DNA of 16,215 nucleotides from an uncultured Bacilli bacterium. Lineage in GTDB: Bacteria > Bacillota_I > Bacilli_A > RF39 > UBA660. The stretch covers positions 1 to 16,215 of the forward strand of contig CAKOIM010000023.1 of the NCBI GenBank assembly GCA_934086815.1. Direction: 5' to 3'. Shown here in pieces: positions 1-6,916 of the stretch. Each line of letters starts with the position of its first letter. The first letter of the stretch is position 1. A model generated the notes under the pieces. The model saw only the letters and a list, made by a program, of their open reading frames with translations. It was not told the origin of the DNA and searched no databases. Position numbers and translations under genes: made by a program.

Positions 1-23
1 TATTGGAATTTTTAATTGTTTTT

Positions 24-65
24 ACAAAATAAAAGACAAATAAGTAAAATTTCTACCTATTTGTC
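24..65 (-). terminator. Rho-independent terminator of the thioredoxin-like gene
   Basis: The arms at 35-46 and 54-65 pair over 12 bp with one mismatch around a 7-nt loop. On the - strand the stem is followed by a T-rich run (TTTTATTTT, 34-26). It lies just past the stop codon at 92. A smaller 6-bp hairpin (75-80/84-89) sits between stop and terminator without a T run. Confidence 0.75.
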
Positions 66-91
66 AACAGTCTGAAGTACTAAGTACTTTC

Positions 92-697
92 CTATTTTCT
101 TGAAAAAACAACTAAACCGGCAAATCCAAGAATAACTACAGCAAAGATTATCCCGACAATTACACCATCACTTACTTTTGATTTTACATCACCATTTTCA
201 TCAAGCTTAATTATTTCTTCCGCTGCAGCGGCTTTCTTAATTGTTTCTTTATTTCCTTTAATATCTTCTTTTTTAGCAACTTCTGATACTAAATCTTTAT
301 AACTTTCGTCTTGGTAAGCTTTTAAAGCTTCTTTGATAATTTCTTCACCAACCGCATCACTAAATCCTGCTACATGATAAGAATCACCAATTACTATAAA
401 AGGAACGCTCCCATCAGCTTTTTCATTTAAATTTTCTTTAACTGCTAACATAAGTTTTTGATTGGCTTCATCTTCCCAAGATTCATAAGCAACTATTTCA
501 AAATAATCTTGATACTTTTCATATTTACTTATAAAGTATGTTAAGAAATCTCTACAATGTGAGCAACCATGCCCTCTAAACAAATAAACTGTAACCTTTT
601 CATGATCTGTTTTATCTGGCAATTTAGTTTTTGCCTCTACACTTGTTATAAACATAAAGCTAACAACAGCCATTACAATTAATAAATATTTTTTCAT
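92..697 (-). CDS. Exported, membrane-anchored thioredoxin-like protein
   Basis: This 201-aa protein has a thioredoxin-like fold. An N-terminal signal peptide (Lys pair, hydrophobic core, likely cleavage after VEA at residue 22) is followed by a thioredoxin strand and the active-site motif GCSHC, with Cys45 and Cys48. The cis-proline equivalent is in SVPF (Pro99). A lysine/alanine-rich linker leads to a C-terminal membrane helix (about 178-198) ending in SRK. It should therefore be tethered outside the membrane and act in thiol-disulfide exchange; its substrate is unknown. An upstream in-frame ATG at 703 touches the GGAGG directly, so the ATG at 697, six bases from GGAGG (704-708), is the better start. 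No partner such as CcdA or DsbD is adjacent. The family is clear; the role (oxidase, reductase or other) is not. Confidence 0.8.
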   Translation of the reverse strand: MKKYLLIVMAVVSFMFITSVEAKTKLPDKTDHEKVTVYLFRGHGCSHCRDFLTYFISKYEKYQDYFEIVAYESWEDEANQKLMLAVKENLNEKADGSVPFIVIGDSYHVAGFSDAVGEEIIKEALKAYQDESYKDLVSEVAKKEDIKGNKETIKKAAAAEEIIKLDENGDVKSKVSDGVIVGIIFAVVILGFAGLVVFSRK

Positions 698-717
698 ATA
701 CATCCTCCATGTTCCTA

Positions 718-746
718 ATTATACTTTTTTTCGACATTTTTGTAAA
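718..746 (-). promoter_or_regulatory. Promoter of the thioredoxin-like gene
   Basis: A -35 TTTACA (741-746) and a -10 TATAAT (718-723) are separated by exactly 17 bp, next to the tetR stop codon. The thioredoxin-like gene can therefore be transcribed separately from tetR, although no terminator separates the two genes. Confidence 0.7.
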
Positions 747-749
747 GTT

Positions 750-1304
750 TTATTCCCCATGCGTTAACAATTTATACATTTTAACTATCTTAACTAAAAT
801 TTCATCTTCTTTTATCTTTAATTCATTCGTAGCAATTAAAGTAGCAAGTCCATTAGCATATAACCACATATTCATAAATAAAATCTTAGCTTCTTCAAAA
901 CTTAATCCTTTTTTATTAACTAAATTAATAATTGTAGATTGATTCCATTTTTCATCTAAAACATTTTCTAAAGAACTCCACCTTAAATTATTACTCAAAA
1001 ATAAACTAACAAATAAATTTTTATATGTTTGAGCAAACTCAACATAAGCAATACACAAAGTTAATAATGCTTTTTTACTATCTATTCTACTCGTTAAAAA
1101 GATATCATATTGGTGTTTAATTTCCTTATATATATCTACTTTTATTTCATCCATATTTTTATAAATTCTATATAGAGGTTTCGTAGATATTCCTAAGTTT
1201 TTTGCCAAACTTCTTGCATTAACACTATTCCAGCCATTATCATTAACCATTTTTACAGCTATTTTTACTATTTGTTCCTTACTAATATCAACTGCGGTTT
1301 TCAT
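750..1304 (-). CDS. TetR/AcrR-family transcriptional regulator
   Basis: A 184-aa protein of normal TetR size. The N-terminal DNA-binding domain spans about residues 8-52: ISKEQIVKIAVKMVNDNGW, then the helix-turn-helix with SLAKNLGIS and the recognition helix TKPLYRIYKN. The rest is helical and fits a ligand-binding and dimerisation domain; it gives no ligand clue. The start is supported by AAGGAGG (1311-1317) six bases upstream of ATG. A 14-bp palindrome lies at the transcription start of its own promoter, which suggests autorepression. The only close downstream gene is the exported thioredoxin-like gene, which has its own promoter. No efflux pump is in the window, so the regulated target is unknown. 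Confidence 0.88.
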   Translation of the reverse strand: MKTAVDISKEQIVKIAVKMVNDNGWNSVNARSLAKNLGISTKPLYRIYKNMDEIKVDIYKEIKHQYDIFLTSRIDSKKALLTLCIAYVEFAQTYKNLFVSLFLSNNLRWSSLENVLDEKWNQSTIINLVNKKGLSFEEAKILFMNMWLYANGLATLIATNELKIKEDEILVKIVKMYKLLTHGE

Positions 1305-1326
1305 TTTTATCCTCCTTTTAATCCCG

Positions 1327-1350
1327 GTAACTTATGTTACTATTATATCA
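1327..1350 (-). promoter_or_regulatory. tetR promoter with overlapping palindromic operator
   Basis: On the - strand an extended -10, TGATATAAT (1342-1350), is followed at once by the palindrome GTAACATAAGTTAC (1327-1340; perfect 5-bp arms, 4-bp centre). The expected transcription start falls inside the palindrome. The -35 is weak, as is common with an extended -10. A TetR-type autoregulatory operator is inferred from position and symmetry. Confidence 0.6.
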
Positions 1351-1375
1351 TACATACCTTTAATAGAAAAGATAT

Positions 1376-1408
1376 TTTTAAAAAAATAAAGACTTAAAAG
1401 CCTTTATT
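1376..1408 (-). terminator. Rho-independent terminator of pheST
   Basis: AATAAAG (1402-1408 read on the - strand) pairs with CTTTATT (1385-1391), with further inner pairing. A T run follows (1380-1385). The pheT stop codon lies inside the 5' arm. Confidence 0.75.
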
Positions 1409-3731
1409 CATTAATTTGAAAACCATTATCTTTAATATGATTCATAAACCTATCTTTAAAATTTTGTAAATCTTTTTGACCTAAAGTTTTATCCATAGAC
1501 CCTAGTACATATTTTATTGTATATTTATTTTCATATACGCCAATTAATTCATATTTATCAATAATCTTACTTTGAAACTCATTAAGAACTTTAACTAAAT
1601 CAAAATATTTTTTATTATCCGGTAAATTAATGGTATAGTCTAATTCAACGTAAGGATATTTGCTAATTAATTTTTCGTAGTTAACATTCTTACTTAATTT
1701 TTCATATAAATCAAAATCTATATCAATGATAACAACATTTTTTTTCTTTGCCAATCTATTAGTATAGTTTTTTTTCAAAACATTTAATTCTCCGTATTTT
1801 ACATCATTTATATAAATAGCTTTACTTAAATTTGTATCATAATATTCCTTTACTTGATTATTGTTATTAAAAGTAATTTCTTTATTCTTTAACAGTTTAA
1901 ATATAGCTTTAACAACACTTTTAGCTTTCATATAATCTTGTTCTAATTCTTTTTCATGATTTGCTAACACTATACTTAAAACTCTTTTATTTTTATTATT
2001 ATTTATAATTGTACCTATTTCAAATATGCCAAACTTAGTTAAATTTTTAAAATTTCTTTCAACAATATTTAATAGAGAAAATCCTAAATCATCACGCAAT
2101 ATGTTATTTTCTGATTTCCCTAATACTTTAACACCATCTTTTATAACTTCTAAGTCTTTTAATAAGTTTGTATCATACCAAATATAACTATGCACTTCAT
2201 GGAAATCGTATTTAAGAGCTAGTAATTCTTTAACTTCATATTCTTGATTAAATGTCGTTTCTAATTCATTATTTGTTAAATCTAATTTTAATGGTTTTGG
2301 CACAAAATTTTCTAAGCCATACATTCTAGCAATTTCTTCGATAACATCTTGTTCTATATTTATATCTTTACTATGTCTAAACGTTGGAACTGTTACATGA
2401 AAGTATTCGTTATCAACACTTACTTTAAATTCTAAACTTTCTAAAATATTTTTTACTTTACTTTCTTCAAGTTCTAAACCTAAATACTTCTTTAAAGTAA
2501 CTTTAGACAATTTAATAGTATCTTCTTTTAATGGTTTTAAATAAACATCAGTTAAGTTCGATGCAATTTCTAAATCTTTGTTTTCTAATTTTAATAAGTA
2601 AACTAATCTTTTAATTGCTAAATCTGTCATGTTAGGGTCTAATGATTTTTCATATCTAGCACTAGCTTCAGTTCTAAGGCCTAATGATGTTGCTGTCTTT
2701 CTTACTGAACCGGCATTAAATGTTGCCGACTCTAAAAAAATTGATTTTGTATCATCCTTTATTTCACTATTTAAACCACCCATTACTCCGGCAATAGCAA
2801 AATATTCATTACCATTTTTAATCATCAAATTATCTTTGGATAACTTTCTTATAACACCATCTAATGTTGTGAATTCTTCGCCATCTTTTGCAAGACCTAC
2901 CTCAATATTTTTTACTACTCGATTATCAAACGCATGCATTGGTTGCCCTAATTCTAACATAACGTAATTTGTTAAATCGACAATTAAAGAAATAGAGTTG
3001 TATCCGACAGAATGTAAAAACATTTGTAACTCTAACGGAGATTTATTATTAATAATATTATCTACTCTTAGAGCACTATATCTATAACATAGATTAGCAT
3101 CATTTACTTTAATATCTAAATTTTCTTTATTATTTTTTATTTCTTCGTACTCTAAAGGAAGTAATTTATGATTAGTGATAGCCGCAATTTCTCGAGCTAT
3201 ACCATAATGTCCCCATAAGTCTGGTCTATTAGTTAATGACTTATTATCAATTTCAACAATTATGTCTATTACTGGTAAATATTCTTTTATATCCATACCA
3301 ATCGGAGCATCACTTGGTAATTCTAAAATCCCCTCATGATTTTCGCCAATATTCAATTCTTTCATACTACAACACATACCATTAGACATGTATCCTCTTA
3401 AATTTTTAGGCTTTATCAATATATCGCCTATACGGCCGCCAACTTTAACATAAGCTATTTTAAGTCCTACACGGACATTCGAAGCTCCACAAACTACATC
3501 AATTAATTCATCTTCGCCACAGTCAACTTTTAATAAATGCATATGATCACTATCCGGATGATCTATACAACTCTTTATCTCTGCAACTACGACACCATCA
3601 AAATCATCACCAATTTTTGTTACTTTTTCTACTTCCGCAGTTCTAATCGTAAATGTATCCCAAATATTTACCCAATCAATAGTTTCACTGTTTTCTATAT
3701 ATTTTTTTAATTTATTACATGAAATTAACAT
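1404..3731 (-). CDS. pheT: Phenylalanine-tRNA ligase beta subunit
   Basis: The 775-aa beta subunit of the alpha2-beta2 PheRS, which charges tRNA-Phe in the cytoplasm. The order of domains is as expected. An N-terminal EMAPII/OB-type tRNA-binding domain spans about 40-150 (HPDSDHMHLLKVDCG, VCGASNV, GYMSNGMCCSMKEL). The linker NRPDLWGHYGIAREI is at about 169-182. The B3/B4 editing domain follows, then a B5 region (VPTFRHSKDINIEQDVIEEIARMYG), a degenerate synthetase-like core, and a C-terminal FDX-ACB anticodon-binding domain (about 680-774, with GSMDKTLGQKDLQNF). Length is close to the usual 790-800. AGGAGG (3737-3742) sits five bases before the ATG and overlaps the pheS stop codon, so the two genes are translationally linked. 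Expression follows the T-box leader ahead of pheS. Confidence 0.97.
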   Translation of the reverse strand: MLISCNKLKKYIENSETIDWVNIWDTFTIRTAEVEKVTKIGDDFDGVVVAEIKSCIDHPDSDHMHLLKVDCGEDELIDVVCGASNVRVGLKIAYVKVGGRIGDILIKPKNLRGYMSNGMCCSMKELNIGENHEGILELPSDAPIGMDIKEYLPVIDIIVEIDNKSLTNRPDLWGHYGIAREIAAITNHKLLPLEYEEIKNNKENLDIKVNDANLCYRYSALRVDNIINNKSPLELQMFLHSVGYNSISLIVDLTNYVMLELGQPMHAFDNRVVKNIEVGLAKDGEEFTTLDGVIRKLSKDNLMIKNGNEYFAIAGVMGGLNSEIKDDTKSIFLESATFNAGSVRKTATSLGLRTEASARYEKSLDPNMTDLAIKRLVYLLKLENKDLEIASNLTDVYLKPLKEDTIKLSKVTLKKYLGLELEESKVKNILESLEFKVSVDNEYFHVTVPTFRHSKDINIEQDVIEEIARMYGLENFVPKPLKLDLTNNELETTFNQEYEVKELLALKYDFHEVHSYIWYDTNLLKDLEVIKDGVKVLGKSENNILRDDLGFSLLNIVERNFKNLTKFGIFEIGTIINNNKNKRVLSIVLANHEKELEQDYMKAKSVVKAIFKLLKNKEITFNNNNQVKEYYDTNLSKAIYINDVKYGELNVLKKNYTNRLAKKKNVVIIDIDFDLYEKLSKNVNYEKLISKYPYVELDYTINLPDNKKYFDLVKVLNEFQSKIIDKYELIGVYENKYTIKYVLGSMDKTLGQKDLQNFKDRFMNHIKDNGFQINE

Positions 3732-3740
3732 ACATACCTC

Positions 3741-4748
3741 CTATTTAATATTGAAATTACTTAAATAACGAATATCACCATTATTTAATGTTCTTATATC
3801 ACTTATTTTATATTTCATCATGGCTAGTCTTGTTAAACCTATACCAAATGCAAATCCCATATATTTACTAGAATCTATCCCCCCCGCAGCTAAGACGTTT
3901 GGATGAACCATACCACAACCAATTAATTCTATCCAACCAGCATGTTTACAAGTTGGGCATCCTTTACCTTTACAAATAACGCAAGAGATATCCATTTCAT
4001 AACTAGGTTCTGTAAAAGGAAAAAATCCGGGGCGCAAACGAACTTTTAAATCCGTTTGGAATACTTCTTGTAATAATTCTTGCATTATATACATTAAATT
4101 TTCAATAGAAACATTTTCATCAATAACCATTCCTTCAATTTGAAAAAAAGTATTTTCATGAGTTGTATCTAAATCTTCATTTCTAAATGTTCTACCTGGA
4201 GCGCATATACGAAGTGGTGCGCCATAATTTTCCATAGCATGTATTTGATTATCACTTGTTTGAGTTCTTAAAACACATCCATTATCTAAATAGTATGTAT
4301 CTTGCATATCCCTAGCCGGATGATCTTTAGGTACATTTAAAGCCTCAAAATTATAATACTCTGTTTCCATTTCTGGACCACTTACAACTGTAAAGCCCAT
4401 TCTCTTTAAAATGTCCGTAACTTCTTTAGCAACAATAGTTATCGGATGTAGGGAACCACACTCCATTTCAAAGTTAACTGTATCATCAAATTTTTGAATA
4501 TCTTTATTCTCTATATTCATAATATAAGTAGCTACTAATTCTTCCATTTCCTTTTTAGTACTATTAATTAAACTACCATAAGTTCTTTTTTCATCGATAC
4601 TCATATTTTTAAGTTCACTTAAAACAACACTTAATTCACTTTTTTTCCCTAAATATTTTGATTTAACATTTAATATATCAGCTTCTTTTTGACAAGTTTT
4701 TAGTTCTTCTTCCATGTTGTTTTTTATTGTTAATAATTTTTCTTGCAT
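3741..4748 (-). CDS. pheS: Phenylalanine-tRNA ligase alpha subunit
   Basis: The 335-aa catalytic subunit of PheRS, a class II synthetase. An N-terminal coiled-coil arm (1-90) that contacts tRNA is followed by motif 1 (HPITIVAKEVTDILKRMGF, 101-119). Motif 2 is around 184-206 (PGRTFRNE through FQIEG), and motif 3 is at 298-308 (GFAFGIGLTRL). A four-cysteine knuckle (Cys256, 259, 264, 267), common in Firmicute PheS, precedes GWIELIGCGMVHPNVL. AGGAGG (4753-4758) lies four bases before the ATG. pheS is first in the operon and nine bases separate its stop codon region from the pheT start. The T-box at 4753-4970 controls it. Confidence 0.97.
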   Translation of the reverse strand: MQEKLLTIKNNMEEELKTCQKEADILNVKSKYLGKKSELSVVLSELKNMSIDEKRTYGSLINSTKKEMEELVATYIMNIENKDIQKFDDTVNFEMECGSLHPITIVAKEVTDILKRMGFTVVSGPEMETEYYNFEALNVPKDHPARDMQDTYYLDNGCVLRTQTSDNQIHAMENYGAPLRICAPGRTFRNEDLDTTHENTFFQIEGMVIDENVSIENLMYIMQELLQEVFQTDLKVRLRPGFFPFTEPSYEMDISCVICKGKGCPTCKHAGWIELIGCGMVHPNVLAAGGIDSSKYMGFAFGIGLTRLAMMKYKISDIRTLNNGDIRYLSNFNIK

Positions 4749-4752
4749 ATTT

Positions 4753-4970
4753 CCTCCTAAATTTAAAAAATATCCACAAACTTAAGGACGAGTTTCCCCG
4801 CGGTACCACCTTAGTTCATGAATATTATTCATACACTTATAATTGATATAGGAATTACCCATTTTTGCTCCACAATTGAAATTCTTTTTAAGAGTTTTTA
4901 AAATATTCTCAGCTTTATATTTTATCTCTGTAAAAACTTATTCTTAAAAATACTATATTGCTTCATCACA
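4753..4970 (-). promoter_or_regulatory. T-box riboswitch leader (tRNA-Phe) of pheST
   Basis: Read on the - strand, the leader has GATGAAG (4961-4967), an AGAGA motif (4925-4929), and a specifier-like TTC (Phe codon, 4878-4880) followed by A. It ends with the T-box core TGGTACCGCG (4799-4808). Flanking TAAGG (4809-4813) can pair with CCTTA (4783-4787), and GCG with CGT (4788-4790), forming the standard tRNA-stabilised helix. T-box leaders sense uncharged tRNA. Downstream there is no strong stem plus T-run terminator. Instead CCTTAAGTTT (4778-4787) can pair with AAATTTAGG (4756-4764), which includes part of the pheS ribosome site. Translational control is therefore likely. Confidence 0.93.
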
Positions 4971-4980
4971 ATTTATATAT

Positions 4981-5009
4981 ATGCTAACATAACTTTATTA
5001 TTTTTACAA
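4981..5009 (-). promoter_or_regulatory. Promoter of pheST
   Basis: TTGTAA (5004-5009) and an extended -10 TGT-TAGCAT (TAGCAT at 4981-4986) are 17 bp apart. It begins just past the signal peptidase stop codon, and initiation would fall just before the T-box stem I. Confidence 0.55.
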
Positions 5010-5013
5010 GTTA

Positions 5014-5784
5014 TTATTTTAAATGCGGTAGTGTCATATCTTCTTCATCATCTATATCTAAAAAAGCATAATCAATATTGGTATCACTTTTATTAGTTTC
5101 TAATTCTTTAGGTTTATCTACTTTTTCAGGAACTATCTTTTCTTTAGGGATTAATATTTTTTTCTTTTCTTTTACTTTTGGTACCTCATTTGATTTTTCA
5201 TCTTTATTTAATTTAACTATTTTCATTATACTTTTTAAAATAACATATAAAGCAGGTATTAAGATAATAAACAACCATCCAGCTTTAGAAGCTAAAAAAC
5301 TTTGGACTTTCCCTAGTTGAGGTATTTTTAATGCTACTTTTCCTATAATATTGCTAAATTCAACATTTACACCATCTTCGACTAAGTTATTATCGCCCTT
5401 AGTTTGAAAATAATAATTGCCTTCAGCATCTTTATTAATAGCGATGACTCTATGAGTAATAGTGTTGCCCGATACTTCGGGAATATTTGAATTAAAAGTT
5501 ATTACATCATTTATTTTAATATCTTCAGGCTTATCTACTTTAACATCAACGATAACATCATAAACATTTATATTTGGAACCATACTGGGACTAATAATTG
5601 TATATAATGAAAATTTTGGCTCATAGCCACTACCTTTAGCTATATAAATCCTAGTGGCTATAAAGTAATATACTAAAAATGTAGCACATAAAACAAGCAA
5701 AACAAAAATAGTCCAACTAATAATTGTTGAAATTAAACTAAAAATTTCTTTTCCTTTTATTTTATTGCTTGTCTTGGAATCCAT
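5014..5784 (-). CDS. Signal peptidase I, ER/SipW type
   Basis: A 256-aa membrane protease that removes signal peptides on the outer face of the membrane. An N-terminal membrane helix (about 18-44) is followed by the nucleophile box ISPSMVPN with Ser67. The general base position is in TITHRVIAI (His111), and the third box is TKGDNN (Asp131). Histidine replaces the Lys of ordinary bacterial LepB, so this belongs to the Ser-His (SipW, archaeal, Sec11-like) branch. A second membrane helix (about 169-187) leads to a long Lys/Glu/Pro-rich cytoplasmic tail ending in an acidic stretch. AGGGAAG (5791-5797) lies six bases before the ATG. It is a single-gene unit with its own promoter. No obvious dedicated substrate such as a TasA-like protein is adjacent. 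Confidence 0.9.
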   Translation of the reverse strand: MDSKTSNKIKGKEIFSLISTIISWTIFVLLVLCATFLVYYFIATRIYIAKGSGYEPKFSLYTIISPSMVPNINVYDVIVDVKVDKPEDIKINDVITFNSNIPEVSGNTITHRVIAINKDAEGNYYFQTKGDNNLVEDGVNVEFSNIIGKVALKIPQLGKVQSFLASKAGWLFIILIPALYVILKSIMKIVKLNKDEKSNEVPKVKEKKKILIPKEKIVPEKVDKPKELETNKSDTNIDYAFLDIDDEEDMTLPHLK

Positions 5785-5807
5785 ACCACACTTCCCTATT
5801 CTTTATT

Positions 5808-5836
5808 ATTATATCCAAATATTCGACAAATAGCAA
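5808..5836 (-). promoter_or_regulatory. Promoter of the signal peptidase gene
   Basis: TTGCTA (5831-5836) and TATAAT (5808-5813) are 17 bp apart, giving a leader of about 20 nt before the ATG at 5784. Confidence 0.65.
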
Positions 5837-5930
5837 TAAAGTTAGACATAAATGAAAGTAAGTTACTCACATAATTATAAATAAATCATATAATTTTATA
5901 AACATAATATATTTATTTTACGTAAACACC

Positions 5931-5959
5931 TTTACAAAAAAGTGGTTTTATATTAAAAT
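5931..5959 (+). promoter_or_regulatory. Promoter of tRNA-Cys
   Basis: TTTACA (5931-5936) and TAAAAT (5954-5959) are 17 bp apart. The tRNA begins 10 bases past the -10, so the primary transcript has almost no 5' leader. Confidence 0.7.
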
Positions 5960-5969
5960 TAAATTACAC

Positions 5970-6044
5970 GGAACCGTAGCCAAGTGGCTAAGGCGTGGGT
6001 CTGCAACACCCTGATCACCAGTTCGAATCTGGTCGGTTCCTCCA
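5970..6044 (+). tRNA. tRNA-Cys (GCA)
   Basis: A 75-nt cloverleaf with encoded CCA. The acceptor stem GGAACCG/CGGTTCC carries U as discriminator, the Cys identity base. The D arm is GCC/GGC. The anticodon loop CTGCAAC carries GCA. The T arm is ACCAG-TTCGAAT-CTGGT. The outermost anticodon-stem pair looks like T-T, a small irregularity. It is the only RNA gene in the window on the + strand and forms its own unit with promoter and terminator. Confidence 0.97.
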
Positions 6045-6057
6045 TATTGATATTTAG

Positions 6058-6083
6058 TCGAACTTTTTAGTTCGATTTTTATT
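6058..6083 (+). terminator. Rho-independent terminator of tRNA-Cys
   Basis: A perfect 7-bp stem TCGAACT/AGTTCGA (6058-6064/6069-6075) with a TTTT loop, followed by TTTTTATTT. Confidence 0.85.
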
Positions 6084-6126
6084 TATATAAAATATAGATT
6101 AGAAAATAATATTGGTTAATTTAAAT

Positions 6127-6155
6127 TTGGAATAATCTAAAGCATATGATAAAAT
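6127..6155 (+). promoter_or_regulatory. Promoter of the 236-aa hypothetical gene
   Basis: TTGGAA (6127-6132) and an extended -10 TGA-TAAAAT (TAAAAT 6150-6155) are separated by 17 bp, just ahead of the AAAGGA ribosome site. Confidence 0.6.
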
Positions 6156-6176
6156 AATACTGAAAGGAAAGAAAAA

Positions 6177-6887
6177 ATGACACAAACAATATATATAGGA
6201 AATGAAGTTTTAATATTTGAACTTGATAAAGATGGCAAAGAAAATAATGGGAAATTTATAAAGGGAAAAGTGAAAAATATTATAATTCATAATAAAGGAT
6301 TAGAAAATCAAGAGTTTGATTATGAAGTTATAGGTGAGAATAAAAAAACTTATGTTGGCTCATACGGAATACCTAAAAGAGGAAATATTTATTTTAGAAC
6401 ACTTGAAGATCATCGAGCTTATTTACAAAAAAATATAGATTCAAACAATGCACTAATATCTCAATTAAATCAAACAAATAGTGCTTATATGGAAATAATT
6501 AAAAAAATATCTAAAAATAAAAATGATTTTTCCTTATCACCACATAATTTTTTAACTTTACTTATTGGTATATATAAGTTATCTGGGGAAGAACAACTAA
6601 ACGTATCAGAACTTGAAAGATTCGTATTTAATTGTAAATTTGATAAAAAATATAATGAATTTTTAAATCAAATAAGTTTTTTAGACAATTTTAAAATGTT
6701 CTTTAATGAATTTAAATTGGAATATCTAAGACTTGATAATAACGATATAGCAATTATTTTACCTCAAATAGATGTAGAAAATTTAATTGCCAATAACTTA
6801 CCATATATTAATTCGATGTCTAAATTTATGAATGAATTTAAAGCATATCAATTATCTATTTCAGAAAATTTAGCTCCAAAAAAATAA
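6177..6887 (+). CDS. Hypothetical protein, beta N-domain plus helical C-region
   Basis: I do not recognise this 236-aa protein. It has no signal peptide or membrane segment and should be cytoplasmic. Residues 1-75 alternate short strands and turns (GNEVLIFELDKDG, KGKVKNIIIHNKG, YEVIGENKKTYVGSYGIPKRG), which suggests a small beta-barrel domain. Residues about 80-115 are polar and helical (RAYLQKN, SQLNQTNSAYMEIIKKISKN), possibly a coiled coil. The remainder is helical with many Phe, Leu and Asn. The ATG has AAGGA (6164-6168) eight bases upstream and a good promoter, so it is probably a real expressed gene. It is the only protein gene on the + strand and converges on the 534-aa membrane protein gene, sharing a terminator with it. 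Base composition matches the neighbours. Confidence 0.75.
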   Translation: MTQTIYIGNEVLIFELDKDGKENNGKFIKGKVKNIIIHNKGLENQEFDYEVIGENKKTYVGSYGIPKRGNIYFRTLEDHRAYLQKNIDSNNALISQLNQTNSAYMEIIKKISKNKNDFSLSPHNFLTLLIGIYKLSGEEQLNVSELERFVFNCKFDKKYNEFLNQISFLDNFKMFFNEFKLEYLRLDNNDIAIILPQIDVENLIANNLPYINSMSKFMNEFKAYQLSISENLAPKK

Positions 6888-6916
6888 TCACTCAAGTACG
6901 AGTGATATTTTATTTT
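6875..6916. terminator. Bidirectional terminator between convergent genes
   Basis: ATCACTC (6887-6893) pairs with GAGTGAT (6900-6906) around a 6-nt loop. On the + strand ATTTTATTTT follows; on the - strand ATTATTTTTTT follows. It can serve both the gene ending at 6887 and the gene ending at 6910. Confidence 0.85.

Noticed and set aside
2629..2967. 112-codon open frame on the + strand inside pheT.
   Set aside because: It is antisense to a conserved part of pheT, has no ribosome site and resembles no protein; a shadow frame.
4989..5014. 7-bp inverted repeat ATAACTT/AAGTTAT at the end of the signal peptidase gene.
   Set aside because: The 12-nt loop, AT-only stem and lack of a T run make it a poor terminator, and it overlaps the pheST promoter.
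5858..5866. GTAAGTTAC upstream of the signal peptidase promoter as a second TetR operator.
   Set aside because: Spacing of the half-sites differs (9 bp in all against 14) and it is short enough to arise by chance.
5873..5895. 7-bp AT-only inverted repeat in the gap between the signal peptidase gene and tRNA-Cys.
   Set aside because: Such repeats are expected by chance in sequence this AT-rich, and no function fits the position. The gap otherwise holds only the two divergent promoters.
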